Of a stretch of 64,000 bases of DNA, positions 48,435 through 58,896 are shown one piece after another (position 1 is the first letter of the stretch; each line of letters opens with the position of its first letter). Position numbers and translations under genes: made by a program. Source of the DNA: Crocodylus rhombifer (taxonomy: Eukaryota > Chordata > Crocodylia > Crocodylidae); assembly GCA_038503035.1 (NCBI GenBank), contig JAVSML010001077.1, positions 310,001 through 374,000 of the forward strand, read 5' to 3'. The notes under the pieces are model-generated. The model was not told the DNA's origin and made no database searches. It saw only the letters and a program-made list of their open reading frames with translations.

Positions 48435-51400
48435 CTGGAAATGAAAGAGATCAGTATTTCCAGCTGTAAAATCATAAACATGTTGCAAAACAAACCGAAG
48501 TGGAATGTCATCATCTACTTTGTTTTATAGGCTACAACTTCAGAAAATAAATGCCCCTACAGCTTCTTCAGGTTACTGGGAACTAAAGGCACAGACAGAA
48601 GTGCAGCTCCCCATGTAACTCGCAGCACTTTACAGGAAGCACTATGACTTACAGCTATCCCCTGGGCCCAACAGATGTTCGCTGTTGGGTTCTGGGGGTT
48701 GGGGGAGTGGCTGCAAGGCTGCAGCCATTCTCCTCTAGCCCTGCCCTTACACCCTCCCAGGTCTTCAGTATAATCAGTATAACCCCATACCATTTGCGAG
48801 AAGCCAGCAGTGGTGGTTCTTCTGTGGAATAGATTAAATTTAATATGGCCAGTCTAGAGAAACAGTTTTTATAAGCATGAGGGAATTTGGAAAAACTTGT
48901 TTCTAATCCCCTACAACTGAATGTCTATAATAAAGTGAGTGTGCGGTATTTACATTTAATTAAAAGTACAGATTTCAAAGAGCAAAAGGTTTCAGATGTA
49001 AGCCCCAGATTACTGATACAGACACTTGGAAGAACTTTTCTTTCATTAACTACCAACGGTGATTTCCATATCAGTGTAATGGGTTTTAGTATCCTGTTTC
49101 TAATCCTTAGATCAGTGATACTCAACCAGGGTGCTGTGAGATCCTTGTAAGGGTGCCACTCAAATATTAGCAAGTTTAGGTGTGCAAACACTTACACACG
49201 ATTCACAAGGTAAACCCAGAGATTTCAAACAGGAACCCAGCCCATCAAAATATTCTGACCTGTTGTGAGAGCAAGTTACCCTCATCTTTCTGAGTCTTTG
49301 CAACAGAACTGCTCTATAGTTTTCCATAGTCAACAGGCAAGTAAAAGCTAAGAGCTGGCATTTTCCAAAGGATGCCTTGAGACTAACAACACTATGAACT
49401 ATCTTGTAAAGTACAAAGTATTTTGCTCTGAACAAAGATACCCTGAATCTTGTTAACCCAAAATGTGGAGACTTTATACATTAAACAATAGCTCCTATTA
49501 GACAGCTCCTTTGCGAAGCTGGGGGGAAGGGGTAAAAAGATCTTTAGACTAGATTACAGGGAATATACAGGCTCTCCAACAAGAATAGGAACATTACCTT
49601 TCCTGTTGTTTGGCCATACAAGCCAAACATCTCTCGTAACCTCTCTTCGCTGATGGCTTCAGGTCTGTCAATTTTGTTACCAAGAATTAGGATAGGCACA
49701 TTAGCAACAGTTTCATCTGTCATTAATGACTATGAAGAGAAGAGAAGAGAGAGACATGCAATAAGGATGCATAGAATAAACACAGTTTATTTTATGGGTG
49801 CAAACAGTAACCCTGATTTCAGAAGCAATGCAAGATACTTGGTACTAAACACCTAGAGTGAATCCTTGCCCTGGGAACCAGATTTCACCTCTGAATTACA
49901 AAACTCTTGCTCACTGTAGTGACTGGGAAAGCAGTCACAATTCCTCAACAAAATGTGCATTGGGGGAAAAAGCAACATAATCTAGTCACAATATACAACA
50001 CGCCTCCATTTTTAAAGCGGTGCTGGTGTCATTGGCAGAGAAAAATACCTGCCTCAATATAAACAGCATATATAATTAACAAGAGAAGAAGGGGAGTTAG
50101 CTGTAGCACAGATAGAGAACAGTAAAAAGTAACTACTGATTTAGATCAAACCTCTGGAAAACCTCCATAAAAACAGGAGGACAAGGGAACAGGCTGGCCA
50201 GGGAAGTTTCCAAATCTCCTTTGATGGAGATTTTCAAGCAGAGGCTGGAAAGGCATCTGCCTGAGGCAGTCTGGGAACAGCAACTTCCAGATCTGTGCAG
50301 GTCTTAAGCCAAGATGACTCTTGGGTTCCCTTGCAGCCATGCAATTCAAGTCAGTGGTCAGCAACCGTTTCAGGTTGCAGACTGGAGTGAGCCAATTTGG
50401 ATCAGAGGAAGGTGGCATGTGGGCCGGCACTAGGACCCAACTGCCATCGTGTCTCTCTGTGGCAGCATGGGGAGAGCAACAGCCACCAAACCTGCATGCC
50501 GCTGTCGGTCCAAATCCACTGGGCTGATTGAACAGGTTCATAGGTTGTAGGTTGCTTCCCCCTTTTCTAACTGGTCTGTTGAGCAGCATATGGAGAAAAA
50601 CCCCCTTTGGTGGACATCAGGTCTGGGTGTCACCTACTCTCCACTTCCCAAGAACTGGGAATAGCAGCTCACTATTTCTAAACCCATTTGTTTAACTTAC
50701 ATCAAGTTCTTCTTTTGATTCAGCCAATCTTTCAAGATCGGCACAGTCCACAAGAAACACAATACCATTGATGGCAGGCAGATAATTTTTCCATACTCTG
50801 CGAGCTAACGAAAAACAGGTATAAATTAAGAGCAACTACAAATTAACAAATTAATTCAAAGCAATGCACAGGGCTTCACTAAACCGTAATAACTCCAGAA
50901 GGGCCACTAGTTTCATCTATATCAAGTTTAAAATCAGTCATTCCAATTTTACACAGCTTAAAATAACGGAACACTGCTTTTTTTAAGCAGGAAAAAAGCT
51001 TTTCATACCTGTAAGTGGAGGTCGAAAAGCCCATACTACAGTGTTTTTATGTTTAGCATTCAAATAACTTGTGGCCTCTCTTAAAGTGATGCCTAAAACT
51101 ATTTAAAAAATGAAAATATAACTTGAAGACAAGTGATTCAATGGCAACTCCAGAAAAAGGAAGCAGTGGAACGTGTAAGTTGATATCCTTTCAAAACATT
51201 ACATCGCTTTTCTGGAAACCTCAGATTGTCCTCGGAAAGGTGTGTTTGACCCTCAGACAGCCATACATGGATGCTGGAGAATTTGAAATCCTTGATAAGC
51301 AATATTGTATCTTTGGTCCAATATGATGGTAGTAGACCTGGATGTTTTTACTACTGCCCTAGCTAAATTGCACATGTGTACAATGCAGAGGAGCTGATCT

Positions 51401-54400
51401 TGTTTTTCAGAGACTAACATTACACCAGACAAAAGTTTAAAACATGAAGTCTAATGGTGAATAACAGACTGGTTCAGATTTACTACTAATTATCTTAAGG
51501 AACCTCATCTAGAACTTGGCTGTCTGGCAGTTCCCCCCTATTGTATGTTGGGGTGTAATATTCAGTAGATAGAAGAAGACCAGAAGTTTCTAAAATGGCA
51601 TAAAAAACCCTTGGAAAACATTCCTCGTAGCATGGGCATGTTCTCGATCTGAGGCAAATTAAGGTTAATACTCTATTACTTTATTGTAACTGAGGCAAAT
51701 AGTCACATGGGGGGGGAACCTACTGACAGCTCTTACCTTGAGCATGTCCACCCAGATCAAAAGTAGTAAAAGTCATACCAGCAATCGTCAGCTCTTCTGC
51801 AGCTAAAATACACAAAACTGTTATGTTCTCTGTTTCTGAACAACATACAACCCAGCAGAATACTTTAGCAACCTTCTGGGAACAGATTTTACTCTCTCAA
51901 CTGATTAAAACAATTGTACCATGTTATTCAATAAGTAAACCAGAACAAAGTGATATTGAGAGAGAGAGCCAAGACAAATATAATGCTTATATAACCAACT
52001 CAATATTATCAAGCTTTAAAGAACAATACAAAAGGTTTGCAAGGTCTGGCAAAATAAAACCAAACATTTTTTCCTGCATTGTATATCCTTACATTAACAT
52101 TCCCCAAACAGTTTTGACATCTGGTTTTTCTTCAAGTTGTGATTTTATGTTGGGCTGCCCCAGGTAGCCTCCTTGGGCCAGCCAAAATTGCATGATGGCG
52201 TGTAATAAGGGTCTGATCTAAAGGCTGCTGAAGTTTACGGGAAACCTTCTATCACCTTTAGTTGGCTTTTGATCAGGTGCAAAATACATGGGAAATGGCT
52301 CAGGTGAGTTTTAGCTCTGGACTCTACTGCTTCTCCCTCCTCTCCTGGCACCAATATTCCAAGCACTGGCTTCATAAGAGATTTCAAAAAGGAAGTGGCT
52401 AGTGCTTACTATATAGTGTATTTTCCCACATACATCGTTCTCCCTTTTTTCTTGGCACTGCCTTCTGGAAGTGGGAATGTGCATTATATGTGAGAAAATA
52501 CAGGAAGAGCAGTTTTTGCTGCTTACCTGAAGAAAAGGAAAGTAAAGGGAGCAGAACAAAGAAGCAGGACAGTGAGCTCTCAGTTACTACAAGGAAAGAT
52601 CTTTTTTTTTCCCTTCTTCATTCTGCTTTTCAAAATCAAGGTGTCCAAGCTTATTTCAGAGTGCATGGTATGTAAGACAATACAGTGACACTCCACAATG
52701 AGCTTCACTTTTTGTCTTCTGCTGTCATGATGAATTGTCATTTCCCACTCCAGAAAATCCTGCTATTTGCTCAGGAAGTTTTCCTGTCCTTCATGAGGTT
52801 TTTTCCCCCTTAGAACTGCAGGGCTGGGCCTGATCATGAAAACTCTTCATGTTACTCATGTCACATGCAGAGCTCCTTTACGCTTTATACAATCCAGGCT
52901 AGGTAAAATATCTAAACTATTGTTAACTCTTTCTCCTCTCTCTATACTTAAGAGCTTTTGTGTGCTCACTCAGCCCATCACTCCATTATTTCACTGAGCC
53001 TTGAGCATCCCTCTCAGTAAACCACCCTGCTGAGCCATAACCAGTGCCCTTTCAAGCAAGAACCAACCAAAAAGCATAAATCACATTTCCACAGAAAAGC
53101 ATGCCTTCAACCCCAACTCCTGGTAGGTTTTTCACCATGTTCTATGCTTATAGGTAAGCTCTGTTGAAATATATTGCACTTTGATTTTTGTGATATTAGC
53201 AGAACATGCCACAGAGACTGCAGCATAGCTAAGACTTGAAATGCTCTTTCTAGTGTTACAGAGGGTATAGACTTACTGGGATGTAGTGTAGGGACATGCT
53301 GTCCCAATCTGTCATCTTTAAGCATGTGCAGTAATGTGGTTTTCCCTGCATTGTCCAAACCAAGAAATACCAGTTTACCCGATTTCTTGTACAATCCTGG
53401 AAAAAAAAAAAAAAGGCCCTTAGTGAATAATTCACTTATTTAACCACAGTCATATTGTAACGAAAGCTTAATTTATACTAGTGCTGCTCATATCAACCTA
53501 GGTGTATATTAGAAAAGATTGGCAATAACATTTTCAGCCCTTCTTAAACAGAAACCTTTTTCATACTGTGTGGGACATCTTCTGTTCTGGCAGGCCACAC
53601 TATCCTTCTCAGGCCATGCCTACATTACACACTTCTGTTGGCATCAGGAGTGTGAAGAACATTGTCATAAAGAGTGTGAAGCTACCCAGTACCCATCTGG
53701 CATAGCCATGCCATAATTATACCAGTAAAAAAACGCACTTTTCCTGACATAGCTTATTAGTTTATAGCACTTTCACTGATACAAACAGCAGCATTATAGA
53801 CAGTTTAGGTGCATCCACACTAGAAGCACTTTGCTAGTATAGTCTACTGGTATTCCTAGATCAGTAAAGTGCTCCCAGTACAGACAAAGGCTTGGTCTAC
53901 ATTTATATTTTGTCAAGACAGTTACCTTATTGAGAAGCATGGGAAGAAACAAAAATACACATTTTTAACCAATGTAATGCTGGAAAAAATGCTAACAGCC
54001 CAAAGTGGTTTTGTCAGCATACCTTATTTCATTCATGGAGCTCTGTTTAAGCTATACTAGTTGCATCTCCATTAGATGCCAGTATAGCTCTACCAGCAAA
54101 ACCAGAAAGTATAGATAAATCCACAGATTTGTTGGACAGAGCATGGAACAATTTCTTCAAGTTCCTTCTTTCTTTCTTTCTTTCTATCTTAAGCTGTTTC
54201 AAGTAAAACCTGGAACCCTGAATTCAAGTTCTGAAAGGTAAGGAAAAGGGAAACTGGTTTTAAAATATTAATGTTTGCGGTTTTAACTCTATACCTATTG
54301 TTACTATTTGGTTTCACATGACAGTTCAATGAATAGAGCTTTAAACCACAGTAAGACTTGTCTGACTAAGATGCCTATACATGCCTCAGAGTGGTTGCAA

Positions 54401-57400
54401 GTTTGCACCCATCAACAGTATATGACTATACAAGTGAAGCATTTCCTGTCCTGTGATAATGTTCTAATAGTATGGATGAAAAGTTTCACGTTTCATTATT
54501 AATAATCCTTATAAAAAATTTCCCCCTTAACGTCACTCTATTCATGCCTCCAGTAAAGATAAAAATGTGCATACAAGGAGGGAGGGAATGGGTTAAAATT
54601 AGCATATTTTAAGTTTTTTTTTTTAATGAGCAAGCAGAATTCTCAACTCACACTAACCCATCTACATTGTATCCTCAATGCTACCTCAGAATTACACTTT
54701 GCTGTTCAATCCTTCAAATACAGCAGTTCAAAAACGAGTTTCAGATTGAAAGCCATAGTCATCTCCTGCTCTGAAGGCCACCTGAACAGAAACAGTTTTG
54801 TGTCTGTTTTAAAGGAGCTTTTCTTATTTTATAACCTTTTTGAAGAAATCATTGTTCAATATATTTCATTCGAGGATAACCCCGCCCCCCCCAGCCTTGT
54901 GCAAAATGCAGAGCATTCTGTAGGGCAAAGTGCTCATAACATTATGGGAAACTGAAGTATTAATTTTGCCAAAAGAAAACTGAAAATTAATTCTTGAGCG
55001 GGATAATTGGGCTGTTACTTGCTGCTAACGAGGTGATAAGGGCCATGCCCATTACAAGTTATAAGCTAACACAATGCTAAAATGCATTATGCATCATGCA
55101 TAATGCACCATGGTAAAGCTTGAAATATAGCTGCAAATTTAACCTTCAAGTAATTCTGACTATATAAGTTTCTGTAAAATTTGTGTATTTGTGTTATTAA
55201 TTAATCTGTGTGCAAGAAACAAGGAAGAGAAGTCAAAGATTGGGATAAATATAATTTTTTAATGATACCTACTTAAGTGAAGGTCTTTTACTGCGTGATG
55301 CAATGGGATATAAAACTAAAGAAAGATTTATTTTACAAGCTTACGAAGGTACAGAAGTATTTCATGTAGTAAATTATCAGATTATGTGGCTAATCCTATG
55401 TTTAATATTCATCATTATAGTTTCTCTGCACTTACTAGGTTTAACTGCATACTCTAATACAACTGCAAGTGTTGCATTATCTGTGTTTTCAGTTCCTGGG
55501 TTTTCACAGTAAATTAGAGAAAAAAATAGAAATAAAGTGATTTTATTAGCTTTCTTCTACGAATGGGCCGGTTGGTACAGTGTTCATGTCTTACATTGCT
55601 GATGAATGCTTCTGAAAAAGAAAGAGACCCAGCCCAAACTATCCCCGAGGAAGACTAAAGCAGAGACTCAACACTTCACTTACCAACCACATTTTTTTCT
55701 AATCTTTGCTTTTGTTCAGTGATTTTTTTTTTTTTAAATAAGCTGGTCAGATTCTGAATCAAACCATACTACAGCATGCCACATGCATATACCTATCCCG
55801 CTGACCTTTATCTTGCCATTGTTTACTCACCTTTCCTGCATTTAAACTAATCCCTAGGATCACATTCCAACAGGGAAGATTTATAACCTGCATAACAGAG
55901 AAGGCTGCAATTCTCCCATCCTTCTCAGCTAATTCTGTTGACCCAATAATCTTTAGCCTGACTGCCTATTAAGCTACCAAGTAGAGCAGAAGGTATCGCT
56001 TCCTACCAAGCAAGAAAAGGTGGTCTAACAAGTTCAGATGTTGCTCAACACAGACCACAAGAGAAACTCCATCTAACACTCACTTTATGGCCAAAGATAA
56101 ATGCTGTTAAACTGTGGTGGAATAAAAAGTGCCTGTGTCACCTCTGGTCTGGACAACTGAATATGCTCTATGTAGGTTTATACATACATAAATCCTACAG
56201 TTAGAGAGAAGTAGGCCTGGGAGGGACCTCAAAGTCATCTCAGGAAAAACTTCCTTTGTGTCAGAACAGAAAGGTAGTGGAATAGATTGCCCAGGGAAGA
56301 TGCGGGATCTCCTTCACTGGCGGTCTTCAAGAGGAGGCTGGATAAGCATAGGAGGGATATTTCCGAAGTAACATTTCTGTGTTTGTGCAAGAGGTTAGAC
56401 CTGATAACCCTTCCAAACCTAGGATTCTGTGATCTAGTGCAGTGGGAGACAACCTTTTTGACAGGCATGCTACAAATTATCTCCTGCTGTCCTCACATGC
56501 CACTTAAATCCTCTTTCCCCACCCGATCTGCTGCTCTGCTTTCTGTTCCCTGCTGTATCTGTCACTGTGCTGCCTATCCTCCATCCAATCTGCCACAGCC
56601 AACATACAGAGGTGGTCTGTGCCACTTATGGCATGTGTGCTGCAGCCTGGCCACCCGTGATCTAGTGCAACCCCCCTGAAGTCCTTTCTAGCCTGAATTT
56701 TCTCTCATTCTAGGATATGACTAGGAACTGCAAACAATGTAAATGCTGTGATCTTTCAAATGATTAGAAAAGGCAAGTCTACTCAATAGGCTGCTTGAAA
56801 ACATGTGAAATATGTGCTCCTAAACAAGAGGAGTGTAGAAAACTGCTGCATGAGATGGGTTTTTTTAAAAAAAAAAATCTCTCTCTCCATTCATACCATA
56901 ATGCAGCTAAATAGGAGCCAGAGTGTTCTCCTAAATTTTATGATTCTGTTCAGTCATAATAATATGGTCCTACTTCTACTAAAAAAGAAAAAAATCTTTA
57001 AGCAGGAGTAGGGAAAAAAGCAAAAAGTTCTTATTATTAGAGTGCATATAAGCAGGACACATCAAGGATACATTTCTCTGGCACTTTGATCTACAGTATC
57101 TCTTGTGCTAGAAATATCCTTGGCGGGAGGAAGGGTTTCAAATATACAGCAATCACTGCTTGATTCAATGAAGTGAGAGATAAGAAAGGTTAGCCAACTT
57201 AGTTAAAATTTCACTGGCTGATATTCAGATAGCTGGCCAAGGGTCTAACACAGTGAAAAAGTCAAACCACCAACTGATAAAAGTGAGGCAATGACATTCC
57301 TGGTCTATGTAACCTACATTCCCTTTATTGTCATCCTTATATTCCCTTCCTGGCCCTTTCTGTTATACCCTAAACTCAACTTTTACCCACTTAGACCAGT

Positions 57401-58896
57401 GGTGCTCACTCTATACGGCCCCATGGCTTGGATGAGTAGTACAGGCTTGGTCCAGATCCCACATGCAGGGTTGTTTTGAGGGTGTGACCCCACACACTGG
57501 CCCAGCCCTGTGCACTAGATCCAGCTGCAGAGTGACCTGGCACAATCTGGTGTGTGGGACTATGTCATCCAGCCCATAGGGCTAGATGACATGGCTCCAT
57601 GGGCTGGATCCCCGCAAGCTATAGGTTGAGCAGGACTGACAAACTACAAGATTTTCGGGTCAGGCTCACTTTCATGTGATTTTAGTAGCGTGTTACTCAA
57701 CATGGGTCCTGAGTATGACTGTAACCTGCATCTGACTGGAGGGCCTGGTGGCAATGTGATGGGGCAGCGCCTACAAAAACCCACAGTATTGCAACCTCCA
57801 GAGTAAGGTGAGTATAGGGAGTCTCAAAACCCTAGCCCTCACTGTCTTGTGGGTACTCCTTGGCTGGAAAAAGGCTAAGGGACATCACCTTGGTAGAAAC
57901 AAGCCCTTGCTGCAGCATTAGGCAGTCAGCAGCACTTCTTATCTATTGCTCTCTGGCAGAAACTACAACCATCAAGGAAGGTACTGAACATCTGGACTTG
58001 GTCTGGCCTTTGGATTCTGTGTCAATGGTCTAAAGTAGGAATGGGAGGTCTTGGGCAGCCTCTACTCCTCCATACTCTTGCCTAGGCATGTGCGCCTACG
58101 GTCTTGGTGATTAGACCTCTTACACATGCACCATGATCCAGAGGGTGCCTACACTCAACATAGTCCCATTAGCTTCCCCAAGAATAATTATGGAATCAGT
58201 TATGAGTCTGGCATGAGTAAGGGTTTCAGAACGTGTCTGCATAAGGCTTGGTACATCTGGGCCTTCCAAGTGACACCTTAATGCAATTAGGGTATAAATA
58301 AAAACTGGTGAATACTGAGAATCAGGTATACCTCCAAAGAACTCATTGGAGCTAAACCAGGCTAAGTCTAGTGTGAATGGAAAGCCTTCCATAAAGAAAG
58401 AAGGAAAACAGCTATTTTCTCTATCAGGAAAGGAGATGAGTGAATGCTGTTGAATCTGGGATTGGCAACTATGGCCCATGGGCAACATCTGGCCCTCCAA
58501 CTGATGTCTTCTGGCCTGTGAAACAGGGATGTTGGTGGCAATTCTATGGCAGGGGCTGTCCATTGCAATTTGGCAGTGGGGAAAGTGGCTGCTGGGTTTG
58601 GAGGGTGGTGCAGCCAAGGGAAAGGGGTGGCTCATCTTCAGAGCAATTGGGGCTCGTTTGGCTTGCTGCCTGTATGAGGTTGCCAACCCCTGTGTTAAAC
58701 ACGTCAGTCCCATTTTTAAGATTTCATATCTCTCTTCTCAGGGTCACTGAATTGATATAAAAATAAATGCCACTGTTTAAAGCAAACGCAGGTAAACTGA
58801 ACTGAGATCATTATATAAAACTGGTGTTAAAAACTCACCTAAAAACTGTAGTACACTACTGAAACCACTGTAAATCCAATCAAATATGAAGGACAT
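48318..58896 (-). CDS. SAR1B: SAR1B, small GTPase of the COPII coat (six spliced coding exons)
   Basis: Joined exons 58896-58839, 53396-53277, 51802-51737, 50804-50701, 49729-49598 and 48434-48318 give 597 nt and 198 residues, the usual SAR1 length. SAR1 is the GTPase that starts COPII coat assembly at ER exit sites: its N-terminal amphipathic helix enters the membrane on GTP binding and it recruits SEC23/SEC24. Visible motifs: N-terminal helix [12 protein letters not shown] (1-12), P-loop GLDNAGKT (32-39), effector Thr56, DLGG (75-78) with catalytic-type His79, NKID (134-137), and Cys178-Ser179 of the last nucleotide-binding loop. SAR1B rather than SAR1A is supported by Asp6, Ser10, [15 protein letters not shown] (138-152), RPLEVF and the WMAQYID terminus. 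Compared with human SAR1B as I know it, substitutions include Ser25, Ala61, Ala80, Leu105, Ala109, Val124, Asn162-Val163-Pro164 and Thr170. All introns are GT-AG. A possible alternative exon lies at 51009-51092. Confidence 0.97.
48435..49597 (-). other. SAR1B: SAR1B last intron (1163 nt)
   Basis: GT-AG intron between residues 160 and 161. It contains one hAT-like terminus at 49113. No additional exon is supported. Confidence 0.9.
49113..49160. mobile_element. hAT-like terminus fragment
   Basis: 'CAGTGATACTCAACCAGGGT' resembles the terminus 'CAGTGGTTCTCAACC' common in hAT MITEs. No matching right end found. Confidence 0.4.
49598..49729 (-). CDS. SAR1B: SAR1B coding exon, NKID motif (residues 117-160)
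   Basis: This 132-nt, 44-codon exon is phase 0 on both sides. It encodes [20 protein letters not shown], then [28 protein letters not shown] (134-137) is the guanine-specificity motif. The [15 protein letters not shown] block is typical of SAR1B; human SAR1A has RTDAISEEKLREIFG. Acceptor ctcttcatag, donor GTAATG. Confidence 0.97.
50152..50290 (+). repeat. CR1 LINE fragment in a SAR1B intron
   Basis: 'acaggctggccagggaagtt', 'atctcctttgatggagattt' and 'caagcagaggctggaaaggc' match the CR1 3' region. It is antisense to SAR1B. Confidence 0.7.
50352..50521. mobile_element. hAT-type MITE, right end uncertain
   Basis: It starts CAGTGGTCAGCAACCGTTTC, a typical hAT MITE terminus. The right border is a guess from '...AAATCCACTG' at about 50521. 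No clear target duplication. Confidence 0.4.
50701..50804 (-). CDS. SAR1B: SAR1B coding exon, residues 82-116
   Basis: This 104-nt exon (phase 1 in, phase 0 out) encodes [20 protein letters not shown] followed by [15 protein letters not shown]. It covers the end of switch II and the beta-4 strand. The acceptor is tttttcgttag and the donor GTAAGT. Leu105 and Ala109 replace His and Leu of human SAR1B. Confidence 0.96.
50805..51736 (-). other. SAR1B: SAR1B intron (932 nt) containing the cassette candidate
   Basis: GT-AG, phase 1, splitting codon 82. The 84-nt candidate exon 51009-51092 lies near its 3' end. The rest is unique-looking A+T-rich sequence with no repeat I recognise. Confidence 0.9.
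51009..51092 (-). CDS. SAR1B: Candidate in-frame cassette exon of SAR1B (84 nt)
   Basis: On the minus strand, acceptor attttttaaatagttttag is followed by 84 nt with no stop in the SAR1B frame and then donor ACAG|GTATGA. The segment begins and ends in phase 1, like the intron that holds it. Including it therefore adds exactly 28 residues (Gly, then [10 protein letters not shown]...WAFRPPLT) after Gln81 and leaves Ala82-Arg83 intact. The insertion would fall in the switch II helix, next to His79. Flanking introns would be 644 and 204 nt. No SAR1 isoform with this insert is known to me. Chance openness is possible in 28 codons, but matching phase on both sides plus splice signals makes an alternative exon credible. 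It could also be a decayed or cryptic exon. Confidence 0.45.
51737..51802 (-). CDS. SAR1B: SAR1B coding exon, start of switch II (residues 60-81)
   Basis: This 66-nt exon encodes [22 protein letters not shown], with the G3 motif DLGG and catalytic-type His79. The acceptor used is tattttag; a second AG four bases downstream (ctgcag) would break the frame. The donor is GTAAGA. Residue 80 is Ala, where human SAR1B has Val and SAR1A has Glu, so this SAR1-paralog switch II position differs from both. Confidence 0.96.
51803..53276 (-). other. SAR1B: SAR1B intron (1474 nt)
   Basis: GT-AG, phase 1, splitting codon 60. I see no exon, tandem repeat or recognisable transposon in it. Confidence 0.9.
53277..53396 (-). 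CDS. SAR1B: SAR1B coding exon, P-loop and switch I (residues 20-60)
   Basis: This 120-nt exon starts in phase 1 after a tract of 14 T and ccag, and ends after the first base of codon 60 at GTAAGT. It encodes [20 protein letters not shown] through TLHP, including the P-loop Lys38-Thr39 and switch I Thr56. The T14 tract (53401-53414 as A on the plus strand) serves as the polypyrimidine tract; as a homopolymer it is prone to length change. Confidence 0.97.
54165..54185. repeat. (CTTT)n microsatellite in a SAR1B intron
   Basis: Five CTTT-type units; purine-rich on the transcribed strand. Confidence 0.85.
55083..55107. repeat. Perfect 25-bp palindrome with ATGCAT half-sites
   Basis: TGCATTATGCAT-C-ATGCATAATGCA: 12-bp arms around one base, no mismatch. 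Half-sites resemble POU-domain (octamer-like) elements. It lies in a SAR1B intron. It could form a cruciform or be a binding site; function unknown. Confidence 0.7.
56205..56439 (+). repeat. CR1 LINE 3' end, left part, interrupted by a hAT MITE
   Basis: 'aggaaaaacttcctttgtgt', 'ggaatagattgcccagggaa', 'cggtcttcaagaggaggctg', 'aacccttccaaacctaggat' and 'tctgtgatct' are CR1 3' sequence. A 220-bp hAT MITE sits at its right end. Confidence 0.75.
56440..56659. mobile_element. 220-bp hAT-type MITE with perfect 8-bp target duplication
   Basis: It starts CAGTGGGAGACAACC and ends ...GGCCACCCGTG, whose reverse complement CACGGGTGGCC pairs with the start. It is flanked by identical ATCTAGTG at 56432-56439 and 56660-56667. 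No coding capacity. Confidence 0.85.
56668..56716 (+). repeat. CR1-like 3' tail to the right of the hAT MITE
   Basis: 'caacccccctgaagtccttt' and 'ctagcctgaattttctctca', then 'ttctagga', resembling a second CR1 3' end. Confidence 0.45.
57397..57638. mobile_element. 242-bp hAT-type MITE
   Basis: Left end CAGTGGTGCTCACTCTATA. The right end reverse-complemented reads CAGTCCTGCTCAACCTATAG. Terminal repeats match over about 18 bp with mismatches. The target duplication is eroded. Confidence 0.65.
58456..58692. mobile_element. 237-bp hAT-type MITE
   Basis: Left end CTGGGATTGGCAACTA; right end reverse complement CAGGGGTTGGCAACCTC. Flanks tgttgaat (58448-58455) and tgttaaac (58693-58700) agree at 6 of 8 positions. 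It lies 147 bp downstream of the SAR1B start exon, in the intron. Confidence 0.75.

Larger units (their letters stand above)
49730..50700 (-). other. SAR1B: SAR1B intron (971 nt) with CR1 and hAT fragments
   Basis: GT-AG, phase 0, between residues 116 and 117. It holds a CR1 fragment (50152-50290) and a hAT-type MITE (50352 to about 50521). Confidence 0.9.
53397..58838 (-). other. SAR1B: SAR1B intron (5442 nt) rich in short transposons
   Basis: GT-AG, phase 1, splitting codon 20. It contains a CTTT run (54165-54185), a perfect palindrome (55083-55107), CR1 3' ends split by a hAT MITE (56205-56716), and two further hAT-type MITEs (57397-57638, 58456-58692). The stretch 53604-54130 carries two direct 'ggc-tggtctaca'-like motifs and may be an old DNA transposon. 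No further exon is supported. Confidence 0.9.

Noticed and set aside
51803..51806. Alternative acceptor ctgcag four bases into the 51737-51802 exon
   Set aside because: It would shift the frame; the upstream acceptor tattttag restores Thr60-Ala61 and the family sequence.
53604..54130. Two direct 'ggc-tggtctaca' motifs that look like ends of a reptile DNA transposon
   Set aside because: No inverted partner or target duplication found; borders cannot be set.
58120..58713. 197-codon minus-strand frame in a SAR1B intron
   Set aside because: Runs through the hAT MITE at 58456-58692; no domain.
48318..58896. SAR1A as the identity of the GTPase gene
   Set aside because: [21 protein letters not shown] and WMAQYID, and Asp6/Ser10, fit SAR1B; only a few residues (Ser25, Asn162-Val163) resemble SAR1A.
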